From Sinomonas sp. ASV322 (GTDB lineage: Bacteria; Actinomycetota; Actinomycetes; Actinomycetales; Micrococcaceae), in contig NZ_JAVFJJ010000012.1 of assembly GCF_030908245.1 (NCBI RefSeq), positions 1 to 64,000 of the forward strand: a stretch of DNA of 64,000 nt, in the 5' to 3' direction. This document shows positions 1-8,520 of the stretch, in pieces. How positions within the stretch are numbered: the stretch's first letter is position 1; each line of letters starts with the position of its first letter. The position numbers and the translations under genes were made by a program. The notes below the pieces were generated by a model. It was not told where the DNA came from, made no database searches, and saw only the letters and a list, made by a program, of their open reading frames with translations.

Positions 1-10
1 GAGCGTTTGG

Positions 11-340
11 GGTCACTTCCCGTGGGTGGGGGAGCGTTTGGGGGTCACTTCCCGCGGGTGGCGGATCGTTTGGGGGTCACCTCCCGTGGGTGGGGGAGCG
101 TTTGGGGGTCACTTCCCGCGGGTGGCGGATCGTTTGGGGGTCACCTCCCGTGGGTGGGGGAGCGTTTGGGGGGGCCAACGGACGACGGCGGCGCCGCGGC
201 TTCGCTCCAAGGGTCACCTCCCGTGGGTGGGGGAGCGTTTGGGGGTCACCTCCCGTGGGTGGGGGAGCGTTTGGGGGGGCCAACGGACGACGGCGGCGCC
301 GCGGCTTCGCTCCAAGGGTCACACCCCCCCCGTGGGTCAG
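11..340 (+). repeat. 32-bp tandem repeat array A
   Basis: The core GGTCAC(T/C)TCCCG(T/C)GGGT recurs at 11, 43, 75, 107 and 139, an exact 32-bp period, and again at 212 and 244. The rest of each unit is close to GG(G/C)GGA(G/T)CGTTTGGG. Two copies of a roughly 41-bp GC-rich insert (about 171-211 and 276-316) interrupt the array, so a block of about 105 bp is itself duplicated. A degenerate last unit lies at 317-340. The array starts before the window. Because 32 is not a multiple of 3, open frames running through it are repeat artefacts. Nothing here looks like a gene. Confidence 0.9.
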
Positions 341-356
341 CACGCTGACGTGCGCC

Positions 357-548
357 CTGGATGGTTCGGGACCCGCGGGACGTGACCCCTGGATGGTGCG
401 GGACCCGCGGGACGTGACCCCTGGATGGTGCGGGACCCGCGGGACGTGACCCCTGGATGGTTCGGGACCCGCGGGACGTGCGCCCTGGATGGTTCGGGAC
501 CCGCGGGACGTGACCCCTGGATGGTTCGGGACCCGCGGGACGTGACCC
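357..548 (-). repeat. 32-bp tandem repeat array B, inverted relative to array A
   Basis: Six units begin at 357, 389, 421, 453, 485 and 517, each starting CTGGATGGT and containing ACCCGCGGGACGTG. The period is exactly 32 bp. The reverse complement of the unit contains GGGTCACGTCCCGCGGGT, the same core as array A, followed by a different 13-14 bp arm (CCCGAACCATCCAG). The two arrays therefore carry one core in opposite orientations with different flanks. The array ends about 18 bp after the stop codon of purU, so it lies in the intergenic DNA downstream of that gene. Each unit contains the perfect palindrome CCCGCGGG. Confidence 0.92.
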
Positions 549-565
549 TTGGAGGGAGAGGAGGG

Positions 566-1414
566 TCAGTCGAAGACGACCGTCCGCGTCCCGTCGAGCA
601 GCACGCGATGCTCGGCGTGCCACTGCACCGCGCGGCACAGCGTCCGGCCCTCGACGTCGCGTCCGAGCTGCACGAACTGCTCGGGCGTTTTGGCATGGTC
701 GACGCGGATGACCTCCTGCTCGATGATCGGCCCCTCGTCGAGCGCCGCGGTGACGTAATGCGCCGTCGCGCCGATGATCTTGACGCCGCGCGCGTGGGCC
801 TGGTGGTACGGCTTCGCGCCCTTGAACGAGGGCAGGAACGAGTGATGGATGTTGATCGCGCGGCCCTCGAGCGCGCGGCAGAGGTCGTCCGAGAGGATCT
901 GCATATACCTCGCCAGCACGACGAGCTCGATCCCGTGCTCCTCGACGAGGGCGAGCAGCTTCGCCTCGGCCTCCTCCTTGGTTGCGGACGTGACGGGAAG
1001 GTGCACGAAGGGAACGCCGTAGAACTCGGCCATGGGAGCGAGCTCGGTGTGGTTCGAGACGATCACGGGAACCTCGATCGGGAGCGTCCCCGTCCTCTGC
1101 TGGAAGAGGAGGTCGTTGAGCGTGCGGCCGTCCTTCGAGCACATGATGAGCGTGCGCACAGGCTCGCCGTCGGTGAACAGTCCGAGCTTCATGCCGAAGG
1201 CCTCGGCGACGGGCACGAGGGAGCCTTCGAGCTCGGCCTGCGAAGCGGCCGTCTCGACCGTGATGCGCATGAAGAACGTGCCGGTCTCGCGGCTCTCGTA
1301 CTGGCGCGATTCGACGATGTTGCAGCCCGCCTCGAGCAGGGCGCCGGAGACGGCGTGCACGATCCCGGGTCGGTCCGGGCAGGAGAGCGTCACGATGAAG
1401 GAGTTGCGTTCCAC
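566..1414 (-). CDS. purU: Formyltetrahydrofolate deformylase PurU
   Basis: Hydrolyses 10-formyl-THF to formate and THF, balancing the one-carbon pool and supplying formate. The product is 282 residues, the usual length. An N-terminal ACT domain (VTLSCPDRPGIVHAVSG, about residues 8-25) is followed by the formyltransferase domain with INIHHSFLPSFKGAKPYHQA (about 190-210) and LDEGPII, which hold the expected Asn-His and Asp. I chose GTG at 1414. An in-frame TTG at 1465 lies inside the neighbouring gene. GGAGG is only 1 nt from the GTG, too close to work, but TACCCT ends 7 nt before it, so a leaderless transcript is likely. The neighbouring glyA-folD unit serves the same folate pool. Confidence 0.93.
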   Translation of the reverse strand: MERNSFIVTLSCPDRPGIVHAVSGALLEAGCNIVESRQYESRETGTFFMRITVETAASQAELEGSLVPVAEAFGMKLGLFTDGEPVRTLIMCSKDGRTLNDLLFQQRTGTLPIEVPVIVSNHTELAPMAEFYGVPFVHLPVTSATKEEAEAKLLALVEEHGIELVVLARYMQILSDDLCRALEGRAINIHHSFLPSFKGAKPYHQAHARGVKIIGATAHYVTAALDEGPIIEQEVIRVDHAKTPEQFVQLGRDVEGRTLCRAVQWHAEHRVLLDGTRTVVFD

Positions 1415-1433
1415 GCCTCCTAGGGTATTAGGC

Positions 1434-2582
1434 CTAGACGGTCGCCGGCTCCCGGAGCCCTTCAAGCCGCTTGACCGCGGCGACGGCGGCCGCCCGCCCC
1501 GCGCGCGTGGCCCCTATGGTCGAGGCGGACGCGCCGTACCCCACGAGGAATAATCGCGGTTCGCGCACGACGCTCACGCCGTCGTCGCCCATGAGCACCC
1601 CGCCGCCCGGCTCGCGCAGCCGCAGCGGCGCGAGGTGCCCGAGTGACGCCCGAAAGCCCGTGGCCCACAGGATCGCGTCGAGTCGAGGCGCCGCGCCATC
1701 GGCGAGGACGGCGCCGTCGGGCGTGATGCGCTCGATCGGGCCGCGCGACACGAGGACCCCCGAGTCGATCCCGGCCCGGTACTGCGCACTGAGCGGCAGG
1801 CCGGTCGCCGCGACGACGCTGAGCGGCGGCAGCCCCGCGCGCGTGCGTTCGTTGACACGGCGTTCGACGTCGACGCCCCAGTTCGCGTCGAACGTCACCG
1901 CGCGGAAGTCGGGCGGGCGGCGGGTGGACCAGAACGTCGTGGCGCCGGCCGCGTCGAGCTGGAGCAGGAACTGCAGCGCGGACGTGCCACCTCCCACGAC
2001 GAGCACCCGCTGCCCGCGGAACTCGTCGGCGCTGCGGAAGTCGTGCGTGTGCAGCTGGCGGCCGCGGAACGTCTCCTGGCCCGGGTAGTGCGGCCAGTGC
2101 GGGCGGTCCCACGTCCCGGTGGCGCTGATGACTGTGTTGGCTACCCAAGACCTACTGTCGTCCGTACGCACGAGGAGAGGACTGGCTTCGGCGGTCGAAC
2201 CGGCCAGCCACTCGCGGCCGTCGTCCGCGCGCACGAGGAAGGCTTCGTCGTCGTTCGCGTGCGTCACCGAGGCGACGCGCGCCGGCCGCACGACGGGCAG
2301 CGCAAACTCGCGCTCGTACGCGCCGTAGTAGCGGCTGACGACGGCGGAGCTCGGCTCGTGCGGGTCGGGCGCCTCGAGGGGGAGCCCGGGCAGGGGATGC
2401 AGGCCATGTGCGGCGTCGAACGTGAGGGACGGCCAGCGGTGCCGCCATGCGCCGCCAGGACCCTCGTTCGCGTCGAGGACCACATAGTCCTCCCACGCGC
2501 GCAGGCCCTTGCGCTGAAGCCAATACGCGGCGCTGAGCCCGGCCTGCCCCGCGCCGATCACGACCGCCTTGAGCGCTTCCAT
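1434..2582 (-). CDS. FAD-dependent oxidoreductase, flavin-containing monooxygenase-like (CzcO family)
   Basis: 382 residues with two dinucleotide-binding motifs: VIGAGQAGLSAAYWLQ near residue 8 (FAD) and VLVVGGGTSALQFLL near residue 190 (NAD(P)H). GPGGAWRHRWPSL follows the first, a pattern typical of flavin monooxygenases and of actinobacterial CzcO-like proteins. ATG is preceded by AGGAAAGG at good spacing. The stop lies 19 bp before the purU start, same strand. Substrate unknown; a role in oxidising small organic molecules is only a family-level guess. No metal-efflux genes are nearby, so the CzcO name should not be read literally. An internal stretch at about residues 125-150 (two similar LVRADD/LVRTDD segments) looks like a small duplication. 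Confidence 0.8.
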   Translation of the reverse strand: MEALKAVVIGAGQAGLSAAYWLQRKGLRAWEDYVVLDANEGPGGAWRHRWPSLTFDAAHGLHPLPGLPLEAPDPHEPSSAVVSRYYGAYEREFALPVVRPARVASVTHANDDEAFLVRADDGREWLAGSTAEASPLLVRTDDSRSWVANTVISATGTWDRPHWPHYPGQETFRGRQLHTHDFRSADEFRGQRVLVVGGGTSALQFLLQLDAAGATTFWSTRRPPDFRAVTFDANWGVDVERRVNERTRAGLPPLSVVAATGLPLSAQYRAGIDSGVLVSRGPIERITPDGAVLADGAAPRLDAILWATGFRASLGHLAPLRLREPGGGVLMGDDGVSVVREPRLFLVGYGASASTIGATRAGRAAAVAAVKRLEGLREPATV

Positions 2583-2664
2583 CCCAACCTTTCCTGACGT
2601 GTCAACTAACCTTGTAACCGCGCGACTCGCTCGACTGTTCCCCGTTCGGCCACGCTAGACTTGG

Positions 2665-2785
2665 CCTGTCGCGACTGGCGTTGGGTGGGTCACCACCGGG
2701 GAGCGGCGCGCGCTGTGGCGTCGGGCGAGTCCGGCGGAAGCAGCGCACACGGGACACCGCGGGTCGTACGCCTGGGCCGGGGGTC
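2665..2785 (+). promoter_or_regulatory. ZTP (pfl) riboswitch in the glyA-folD leader
   Basis: The leader contains the conserved pieces of the pfl/ZTP aptamer in order: GCGACTGGCG (2671-2680), CACCACCGGGGAGC (2691-2704) and CGCCTGGGCC (2769-2778). The class senses ZMP/ZTP, which accumulate when 10-formyl-THF is short, and is known to switch on glyA, folD and related genes. The gene order downstream fits exactly. TAGACT at 2657-2662 just before the aptamer is a plausible -10. No U-tract terminator is visible between aptamer and start, so control of translation or a non-canonical terminator is more likely. The 302-bp gap between the two genes is otherwise accounted for by this leader. Confidence 0.9.
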
Positions 2786-2884
2786 GAGCACGCCGCGTCG
2801 TCATGCCCCGAACGCAAGTTCCAGCCGGGGTGGGGCGGCCGGTAGCCTGACCAGTAGCAGCCGAGCCCAATCCAGGAGATTCCC

Positions 2885-4192
2885 GTGACCACCACGAATC
2901 CCACCGTGTCCTCCGTCAGCAACCTCCCCCTCGCCGACGTCGATCCCGAGATCGCGGCCGTTCTCGAGCAGGAGCTGGGCCGCCAGCGCGGCACGCTCGA
3001 GATGATCGCCTCCGAGAACTTCGCGCCGCGCGCCGTCATGGAGGCGCAGGGCTCTGTTCTCACGAACAAGTACGCCGAGGGCTACCCGGGCCGGCGCTAC
3101 TACGGCGGGTGCGAGTACGTCGACGTGGCCGAGAACCTCGCGATCTCCCGCGTCAAGGAGCTCTTCGGGGCCGAGTTCGCGAACGTCCAGCCGCACTCGG
3201 GCGCGCAGGCCAACGCCGCCGCCCTCTCGGCCCTCATCAACCCGGGCGACAAGATCCTCGGCCTCTCGCTCGCGCACGGCGGCCACCTCACGCACGGCAT
3301 GAAGCTCAACTTCTCGGGCAAGCTTTACGAGGTCGCCGCGTACCAGGTCGAGCCCGACACGTTCCGCGTCGACATGGACAAGCTGCGCGAGCAGGCCCTT
3401 GCCGAGCGCCCGAACGTCATCATCGCCGGCTGGTCCGCGTACCCGCGCCACCTCGACTTCGCCGCGTTCCGCTCGATCGCGGACGAGGTCGGCGCCTACC
3501 TCTGGACCGACATGGCGCACTTCGCGGGCCTCGTCGCGGCGGGCCTCCACCCGAGCCCGGTCCCGGACTCGCACGTCGTGACCTCGACCGTGCACAAGAC
3601 CCTCGCGGGCCCGCGCTCCGGCGTGATCCTGGCGAAGGAGGAGTTCGGCAAGAAGCTCAATTCGAACGTCTTCCCGGGTCAGCAGGGCGGCCCGCTCATG
3701 CACGTCATCGCCGCCAAGGCCGTCGCGTTCAAGATTGCCGGTTCGGCGGAGTTCAAGGAGCGCCAAGAGCGCGTCCTCGAGGGTGCCCGCATCATCGCGG
3801 ACCGCCTCAACCAGAAGGACGTCGCAGACGCGGGCGTCTCGGTTCTCACGGGCGGCACGGACGTGCACCTCGTTCTCGTCGACCTGCGCAACTCGCAGCT
3901 CGACGGCCAGCAGGCCGAGGATCTCCTCCACGAGGTCGGCATCACGGTGAACCGCAACGCCGTCCCGTTCGACCCGCGCCCGCCGATGGTCACGTCCGGC
4001 CTGCGCATCGGCACGCCGGCCCTCGCGACGCGCGGCTTCGGCGCGACCGAGTTCACCGAGGTCGCGGACATCATCGCAACGGCCCTCAAGGGCGGTGCTG
4101 GCCTTGCCGAGAGCGCCCTTGCCGCCCTCCGAGCCCGCGTCGACAAGCTTGCCGCCGACTTCCCCCTCTACCCGGGCCACGAGGAGTGGTGA
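2885..4192 (+). CDS. glyA: Serine hydroxymethyltransferase
   Basis: Converts serine and THF to glycine and 5,10-methylene-THF, a PLP enzyme of the cytoplasm. 435 residues. The PLP-lysine motif [15 protein letters not shown] lies near residue 235, [16 protein letters not shown] near 60, and [13 protein letters not shown] near 100, all standard for GlyA. GTG at 2885 has GGAG (2875-2878) 6 nt upstream. The N-terminus has a short extra segment (about 15 residues) before the conserved [12 protein letters not shown]. It is followed by folD 8 bp downstream, forming a folate operon under the ZTP riboswitch. Confidence 0.97.
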   Translation: MTTTNPTVSSVSNLPLADVDPEIAAVLEQELGRQRGTLEMIASENFAPRAVMEAQGSVLTNKYAEGYPGRRYYGGCEYVDVAENLAISRVKELFGAEFANVQPHSGAQANAAALSALINPGDKILGLSLAHGGHLTHGMKLNFSGKLYEVAAYQVEPDTFRVDMDKLREQALAERPNVIIAGWSAYPRHLDFAAFRSIADEVGAYLWTDMAHFAGLVAAGLHPSPVPDSHVVTSTVHKTLAGPRSGVILAKEEFGKKLNSNVFPGQQGGPLMHVIAAKAVAFKIAGSAEFKERQERVLEGARIIADRLNQKDVADAGVSVLTGGTDVHLVLVDLRNSQLDGQQAEDLLHEVGITVNRNAVPFDPRPPMVTSGLRIGTPALATRGFGATEFTEVADIIATALKGGAGLAESALAALRARVDKLAADFPLYPGHEEW

Positions 4193-4200
4193 GCGGCACG

Positions 4201-5106
4201 ATGACGTCGCATGTAGACGGAGCAGCCGTCGTTCTTGATGGCAAGGCCGCCTCGGCGGCCATCAAGGCCGAGCTTACGGAGCGGGTCGCGGCCCTCAAAG
4301 CCAAGGGCATCACTCCGGGCATCGCGACGGTGCTCGTAGGCGCCGACCCGGCCTCGCAGCTGTACGTGGGCATGAAGCACAAGCAGTCCCTCGCGATCGG
4401 GATGAACTCGATCCAGAAGGAACTGCCCGCGGACGCGACGCAGGAGCAAGTCGAGGCCCTCATCGACGAGCTCAACGCGGACCCCACGTGCCACGGCTAC
4501 ATCGTGCAGCTGCCGCTGCCGAAGCACCTTGACACCGACGCGATCCTCGAGCGCATCGACCCGGCCAAGGACGCCGACGGGCTCCACCCGACCAACCTCG
4601 GGCGGCTCGTGCTCAACGTCAACGGCAAGATCGAGACGCCGCTTCCGTGCACGCCGCGCGGGGTCATCGAGCTGCTGGTGCGCAACGGCTACGACCTCAA
4701 GGGCAAGCACGTGGTGGTCGTGGGGCGCGGTGTGACGATCGGCCGCTCGATCCCGCTCCTGCTCACGCGGCGTGAGATCAACGCGACGGTCACGCTCACG
4801 CACACCGGCACGCGCGACCTCTCGGAGCACCTGCGGAAGGCTGACGTCATCGTCGCGGCCGCGGGCGTCAAGCACATCGTCAAGCCCGAGGACGTCAAGC
4901 CTGGTGCGGCCGTGCTCGACGTCGGCGTGACCCGTGAGGACGACCCCGAGGGCGGCAGGCCGAAGGTCTACGGCGATGTCGATCCGCGCGTCGCCGACGT
5001 GGCCGGCTACCTGTCGCCGAACCCCGGGGGCGTGGGCCCCATGACGGTGGCCCTGCTGATGACCAATGTGGTCGAGGCCGCCGAGCGGGTCGCCGCCCGA
5101 GGCTGA
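4201..5106 (+). CDS. folD: Bifunctional methylene-THF dehydrogenase / methenyl-THF cyclohydrolase FolD
   Basis: Interconverts 5,10-methylene-THF, methenyl-THF and 10-formyl-THF with NADP. About 301 residues. Visible motifs: [14 protein letters not shown] with the catalytic Tyr and Lys, [23 protein letters not shown], the Rossmann segment [18 protein letters not shown], and the C-terminal [18 protein letters not shown] 4201 is used here. An in-frame GTG at 4189 overlaps the glyA stop but has GAGGAG only 2 nt away. The spacing to ATG 4201 is long, so the exact start is open. Translationally close to glyA and probably cotranscribed. Confidence 0.96.
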   Translation: MTSHVDGAAVVLDGKAASAAIKAELTERVAALKAKGITPGIATVLVGADPASQLYVGMKHKQSLAIGMNSIQKELPADATQEQVEALIDELNADPTCHGYIVQLPLPKHLDTDAILERIDPAKDADGLHPTNLGRLVLNVNGKIETPLPCTPRGVIELLVRNGYDLKGKHVVVVGRGVTIGRSIPLLLTRREINATVTLTHTGTRDLSEHLRKADVIVAAAGVKHIVKPEDVKPGAAVLDVGVTREDDPEGGRPKVYGDVDPRVADVAGYLSPNPGGVGPMTVALLMTNVVEAAERVAARG

Positions 5107-5127
5107 GGCGGCGTCTGTGTCTCGCGC

Positions 5128-5175
5128 TGCGCCGTCACCTCCGCAGGGTTAAGACCCGCGTGAGGTGGCGGCGCA
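5128..5175. terminator. Hairpin between convergent folD and CHRD genes
   Basis: TGCGCCGTCACCTC (5128-5141) pairs with GAGGTGGCGGCGCA (5162-5175) with one mismatch, and the loop holds a second stem GGGT/ACCC. It sits between two converging genes, so it can stop transcription from both sides. No clear T-run follows. Confidence 0.7.
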
Positions 5176-5186
5176 ACCGTTGAGGT

Positions 5187-5636
5187 CTACTTGAGCTGCC
5201 CCCGGATCTCGCCACCGGGCCACATGTGGGTGTGGACGTTGACGTAGTACGCGTCCGGATCCGCGGTGATGGCCGAAAGCAGGCTCGCGCTGACCGTCTT
5301 GCATGCGCTCGAAGTCCACGTCGTGCCGGCGCCGACGGTGAGCGGGATGACGATCGGGCCCGGGACGTTGCGCGGCGCCACATGGACGTGCGCTCCGAAG
5401 GCCGGCCCCGTGAGGTCGCGGACCTCAAGTGTGTAGCAGAACTGGGTTCCGTTGATCGTGAAACTGAAGAAGCCGGAGGCGTCGCTCGTCGAGCCCGTGG
5501 TCTCCTGTTCCGAGTTGAGCGGGATGGCCGGGACGCCGCCTGGGTTGGCGACCGCGGCCTGAACGCCCGTCAACGCGAGCAGGGCGACGGCGGCGGCGAC
5601 TGCGACGCTCTTCCGACGGGAAATTCGCGTGCTCAT
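5187..5636 (-). CDS. Secreted CHRD-domain protein
   Basis: 149 residues. A classical signal peptide (RRKSVAVAAAVALLALTG, cleavage about AVA-NPG near residue 31) is followed by one CHRD (chordin-like) domain with the typical endings FCYTLEVRDLTGPAFGAHVHVA and YYVNVHTHMWPGGEIRGQL. The function of bacterial CHRD proteins is not settled; several are exported beta-sandwich proteins. The histidine pattern HVHV and HTHMWPGGEIRG is the family signature. Two cysteines (about 91 and 121) could form a disulfide. A CRP/GlxR-like site lies at its promoter. Stand-alone gene. Confidence 0.88.
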   Translation of the reverse strand: MSTRISRRKSVAVAAAVALLALTGVQAAVANPGGVPAIPLNSEQETTGSTSDASGFFSFTINGTQFCYTLEVRDLTGPAFGAHVHVAPRNVPGPIVIPLTVGAGTTWTSSACKTVSASLLSAITADPDAYYVNVHTHMWPGGEIRGQLK

Positions 5637-5655
5637 GGGATCCTCCTTGCTGGGG

Positions 5656-5675
5656 TGTGACGCATTTCACGCTAC
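5656..5675 (-). promoter_or_regulatory. CRP/GlxR-like site overlapping the CHRD gene promoter
   Basis: TGTGACGCATTTCACG (5656-5671) fits the CRP-family pattern TGTGA-N6-TCACA with one end mismatch. Read on the minus strand it directly follows and overlaps TAGCGT (complement of 5670-5675), a candidate -10 for the CHRD gene. The site would cover the transcription start, which suggests repression. The promoter assignment is inference. Confidence 0.55.
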
Positions 5676-5860
5676 GCTCGGCCCCTGCGGGGCAACAACG
5701 CGTCGAGCAGTCGAATGGCCGGGCTCGGAGACGGTCGCGACAGGATCGTTATGAAAGAGCCGTTGCAGAAAATCCGCAAAATCCCTTCCCCGTGCCATGG
5801 CTGTCGACTAGTGTGCGATGAGTGTCACAACAAGCACCAGACAGCTCTGGGGGGATCGCA

Positions 5861-6805
5861 GTGGCCGGGGTGCGGGCGATGCGCCGTCGGGTGATCAGCG
5901 CACGCGATCTCGTCAAGACCTACGGCGATTTCAACGCCGTCGATGGGATCAGCTTCGACGTTCCCGCCGGCGAGTCATTCGGCCTGCTCGGCCCCAACGG
6001 CGCCGGAAAATCCACGACGATGCGGATGATCGGCGGCGTCACCCAGCGCACCTCAGGGCACCTCGACATCATGGGCCTCGACCCCGAGCACCAGGGTCCG
6101 GAAGTCCGTGCGCACCTCGGCGTCGTGCCGCAGCAGGACAACCTCGACGAGGAGCTGCGTGTCCGGGACAACCTCATTGTGTACGGCCGGTACTTCGGGC
6201 TCCCGCGGGCGTACCTCGAGCAGCGGGCCGACGAACTGCTCGAGTTCGCCCAGCTCGAGGACAAGGCCAAAGCTCGCGTCGACTCCCTTTCGGGCGGCAT
6301 GAAGCGACGGCTCACGATCGCGCGCTCGCTCATCAACGAGCCGAAGATCCTCCTCCTCGACGAGCCGACCACGGGCCTCGACCCCCAGGCGCGGCACGTC
6401 CTGTGGGACCGGCTGTTCCGGCTCAAGGAGCAGGGCGTCACGCTCGTCCTCACGACGCACTACATGGACGAGGCCGAGCAGCTGTGCGACCGGCTCATCG
6501 TCGTGGACAAAGGCAAGATCATGGCCGAGGGCTCGCCGACCGCGCTCATCCGCGAGCACTCGAGCCGGGAAGTGCTCGAGGTGCGCTTCGGCGCGGACCG
6601 CAATGCCGCCGTCGTCCCGCGCCTTGACGGGGTGGGGGAGCGGCTTGAGGCCCTTCCGGACCGGATTCTGGTCTACACGGACGACGGCGAGGGGTCCCTT
6701 GAGCAGATCCGGAACCGCGGGCTGCACCCCGTGACGTCCCTCGTCCGGCGCGCGTCGCTCGAGGACGTCTTCCTCAGGCTGACGGGACGGTCTCTCGTTG
6801 ACTGA
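5861..6805 (+). CDS. ABC-2 type exporter, ATP-binding subunit (NodI/DrrA-like)
   Basis: ATPase of a drug/lipooligosaccharide-type exporter. 314 residues. Walker A GLLGPNGAGKSTTMRM (near residue 40), Q-loop PQQDNLDEEL, signature LSGGMKRRLTIAR, Walker B ILLLDEPTTGLDP, and the switch His in TTHYMDEAEQL. The C-terminal part (from about 230) is the accessory domain seen in DrrA/NodI relatives. GTG 5861 is preceded by GGGGGGA at 5 nt; an upstream in-frame ATG at 5822 lies too near the probable -10 TAGTGT (5810-5815). Two permease genes follow with overlaps, so the three form one transporter. The substrate cannot be read from sequence. Confidence 0.9.
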   Translation: MAGVRAMRRRVISARDLVKTYGDFNAVDGISFDVPAGESFGLLGPNGAGKSTTMRMIGGVTQRTSGHLDIMGLDPEHQGPEVRAHLGVVPQQDNLDEELRVRDNLIVYGRYFGLPRAYLEQRADELLEFAQLEDKAKARVDSLSGGMKRRLTIARSLINEPKILLLDEPTTGLDPQARHVLWDRLFRLKEQGVTLVLTTHYMDEAEQLCDRLIVVDKGKIMAEGSPTALIREHSSREVLEVRFGADRNAAVVPRLDGVGERLEALPDRILVYTDDGEGSLEQIRNRGLHPVTSLVRRASLEDVFLRLTGRSLVD

Positions 6806-7640
6806 GGTCCGGTCCGAACGCCTCCACGCCCATGCGCCGGAAGTCTCGGCGGCGCGGGCGAGGCGCTGGGGCTCGTTCTACTTCATGGAGCACATGCTCC
6901 GCGGGATGCGCGCGTATCTCGTCACGATCGTGGTCACGAGCGTGGGCAATCCGCTCCTCTACCTGTTCTCGATGGGAGTCGGACTCGCGACCATCGTGGA
7001 TCGCAGCCAGTCGACGCACTTCGAGGGCATCGGCTACCTCGCGTTCGCGGCTCCGGCGCTGCTCGTCTCGAGTGCCGTCATGACGTGCGCGAACGAGATG
7101 ATGTTCCCCGTCATGGACGGCTTCAAATGGCGCCGCGTCTACTACGGGCCCCACGTGACGCCACTCGTTCCCGGCCAGCTCGCCCTCGGGCACGTCATGG
7201 CGGTCAGCGTGCGCCTCTTGGTCCAGTGCACGGTGTTCTTCCTCATCATGCTTGCGTTCGGCGCGGCCCTGAGCCCGATGGCCTGGCTGCTCGTTCCCGT
7301 GGGCGTCCTCGCGGGCATGGCGTTCGGGACGCCTCTCATGGCCTACGCAGCGAGCATCCAGAAGGAGAACTTCCAGTTCTCCATGATCCAGCGATTCGTC
7401 ATCATGCCGCTCTTCCTGTTCTCGGGGACGTTCTATCCGCTCGAGACCATGCCCGCCGCGATGCAGTGGATCGGGTGGATCTCGCCCCTGTGGCACGGCA
7501 ATCAGCTCGGGCGGCTCGTCTCGATCGGCGCGAGCGAGCCCGCGTGGCTCGTCGTCGTCCACATCGCGTATCTCGCGGTCCTCGTCGTCCTCGGGATCGT
7601 CTTGGCGCGCCGCAGCTACACGAAGCGAATGGACGCATGA
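6798..7640 (+). CDS. ABC-2 type transporter permease (first of two)
   Basis: 280 residues with about six hydrophobic segments. Typical NodJ-family segments are NPLLYLFSMGVGLAT near residue 51, FVIMPLFLFSGTFYPLETMP near 200 and ISPLWHGNQLGRL near 228. TTG 6798 overlaps the ATPase stop, which implies translational coupling. The start has weak support; ATG codons further in (for example MEHMLRG) would drop about 30 residues. The 3' end overlaps the next permease by ATGA. It should pair with the second permease to make the membrane pore. Confidence 0.87.
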   Translation: MTEVRSERLHAHAPEVSAARARRWGSFYFMEHMLRGMRAYLVTIVVTSVGNPLLYLFSMGVGLATIVDRSQSTHFEGIGYLAFAAPALLVSSAVMTCANEMMFPVMDGFKWRRVYYGPHVTPLVPGQLALGHVMAVSVRLLVQCTVFFLIMLAFGAALSPMAWLLVPVGVLAGMAFGTPLMAYAASIQKENFQFSMIQRFVIMPLFLFSGTFYPLETMPAAMQWIGWISPLWHGNQLGRLVSIGASEPAWLVVVHIAYLAVLVVLGIVLARRSYTKRMDA

Positions 7641-8467
7641 AGGCCCTGACCGACGACGACTACGTCCTGTCCGCCGACGAGCGGCCCCTCGGCGCGCTCT
7701 ATTCGCGCAATGCCCGTGCCGTGATCGAGCGTGGTGCCCGCGTGATCAGGAGCCAGAACTGGATCATCCTCGTCTCGGGCTTCTTCGAGCCCGTCTTCTA
7801 CCTGCTCTCGATGGGCGTGGGCCTCGGCAGGCTCGTGGGTGCCGTGGACGGGCCGGGCGGCGCGCCGATCAGCTACGCGGCGTACATCGCCCCGGCGCTG
7901 CTTGCGGTTTCGGCGATGAACGGGGCGATCTACGACTCGACGTGGAACATCTTCTTCAAGATGCACTTCGGAAAGCTCTACCAGAGCATGCTGTACACGT
8001 CGCTCGGTCCGTTCGACATCGCGGTGGGGGAGATCGCGCTGGCGCTCTTCCGGGGCTTCCTCTACGCGCTGGGGTTCACGGGGGTCATGGGCATCATGGG
8101 CCTCATCACGACGCCGTGGGCGCTGCTCCTCGTCCCGACGTCCGTCATGGTGGCGTTCGGCTTTGCAAGCTTCGGCATGGCGATCACGAGCTACATGAAG
8201 ACGTTCCAGCAGATGGACATCATCACGTTCGTCATGCTGCCGATGTTCCTTTTCTCGGCGACGTTCTATCCGCTCAGCGTCTATCCCGCACCCATCCAGT
8301 GGATCGTTGAGGCTTTCCCCCTCTGGCACGGGGTGGAGCTCATGCGGCAGATCAGCATCGGCGCGTTCAGCCCGGCCACGCTCGTGCACCTCGCGTACTA
8401 CCTCGTGATGATCGTCGTCGGCCTCGCGTTCACGACTCGCCGCCTGCGCGCCCTGTTCCTCCGCTGA
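7637..8467 (+). CDS. ABC-2 type transporter permease (second of two)
   Basis: 276 residues, homologous in layout to the preceding permease: FYLLSMGVGLGRLVG near residue 52, FVMLPMFLFSATFYPLSVYP near 200, AFPLWHGVELMRQISIG near 225, about six membrane segments. ATG 7637 overlaps the previous stop (ATGA). The two permeases clearly come from a gene duplication, since they share the SMGVGL, MFLFS-TFYPL and PLWHG blocks. Last gene of the exporter operon. Confidence 0.88.
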   Translation: MKALTDDDYVLSADERPLGALYSRNARAVIERGARVIRSQNWIILVSGFFEPVFYLLSMGVGLGRLVGAVDGPGGAPISYAAYIAPALLAVSAMNGAIYDSTWNIFFKMHFGKLYQSMLYTSLGPFDIAVGEIALALFRGFLYALGFTGVMGIMGLITTPWALLLVPTSVMVAFGFASFGMAITSYMKTFQQMDIITFVMLPMFLFSATFYPLSVYPAPIQWIVEAFPLWHGVELMRQISIGAFSPATLVHLAYYLVMIVVGLAFTTRRLRALFLR

Positions 8468-8520
8468 CCACGAGGGCGGCGCCGCGAAAGGGGCCCGGGA
8501 CGTCTGGGAGAATGGCTTCC

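Noticed and set aside
7-449. Open frames of 88-119 codons through the first 450 bases on both strands
   Set aside because: They run through 32-bp tandem repeats in several frames at once and have no Shine-Dalgarno, so they are repeat artefacts.
1-555. The repeats as a CRISPR array
   Set aside because: The units are contiguous, without unique spacers; only a 13-14 bp part differs between the two arrays and it is constant within each. No cas genes are near.
1434-1465. TTG start for purU inside the preceding gene
   Set aside because: It would overlap the oxidoreductase gene by 32 bp, adds a non-conserved 17-residue tail, and lacks a ribosome site.
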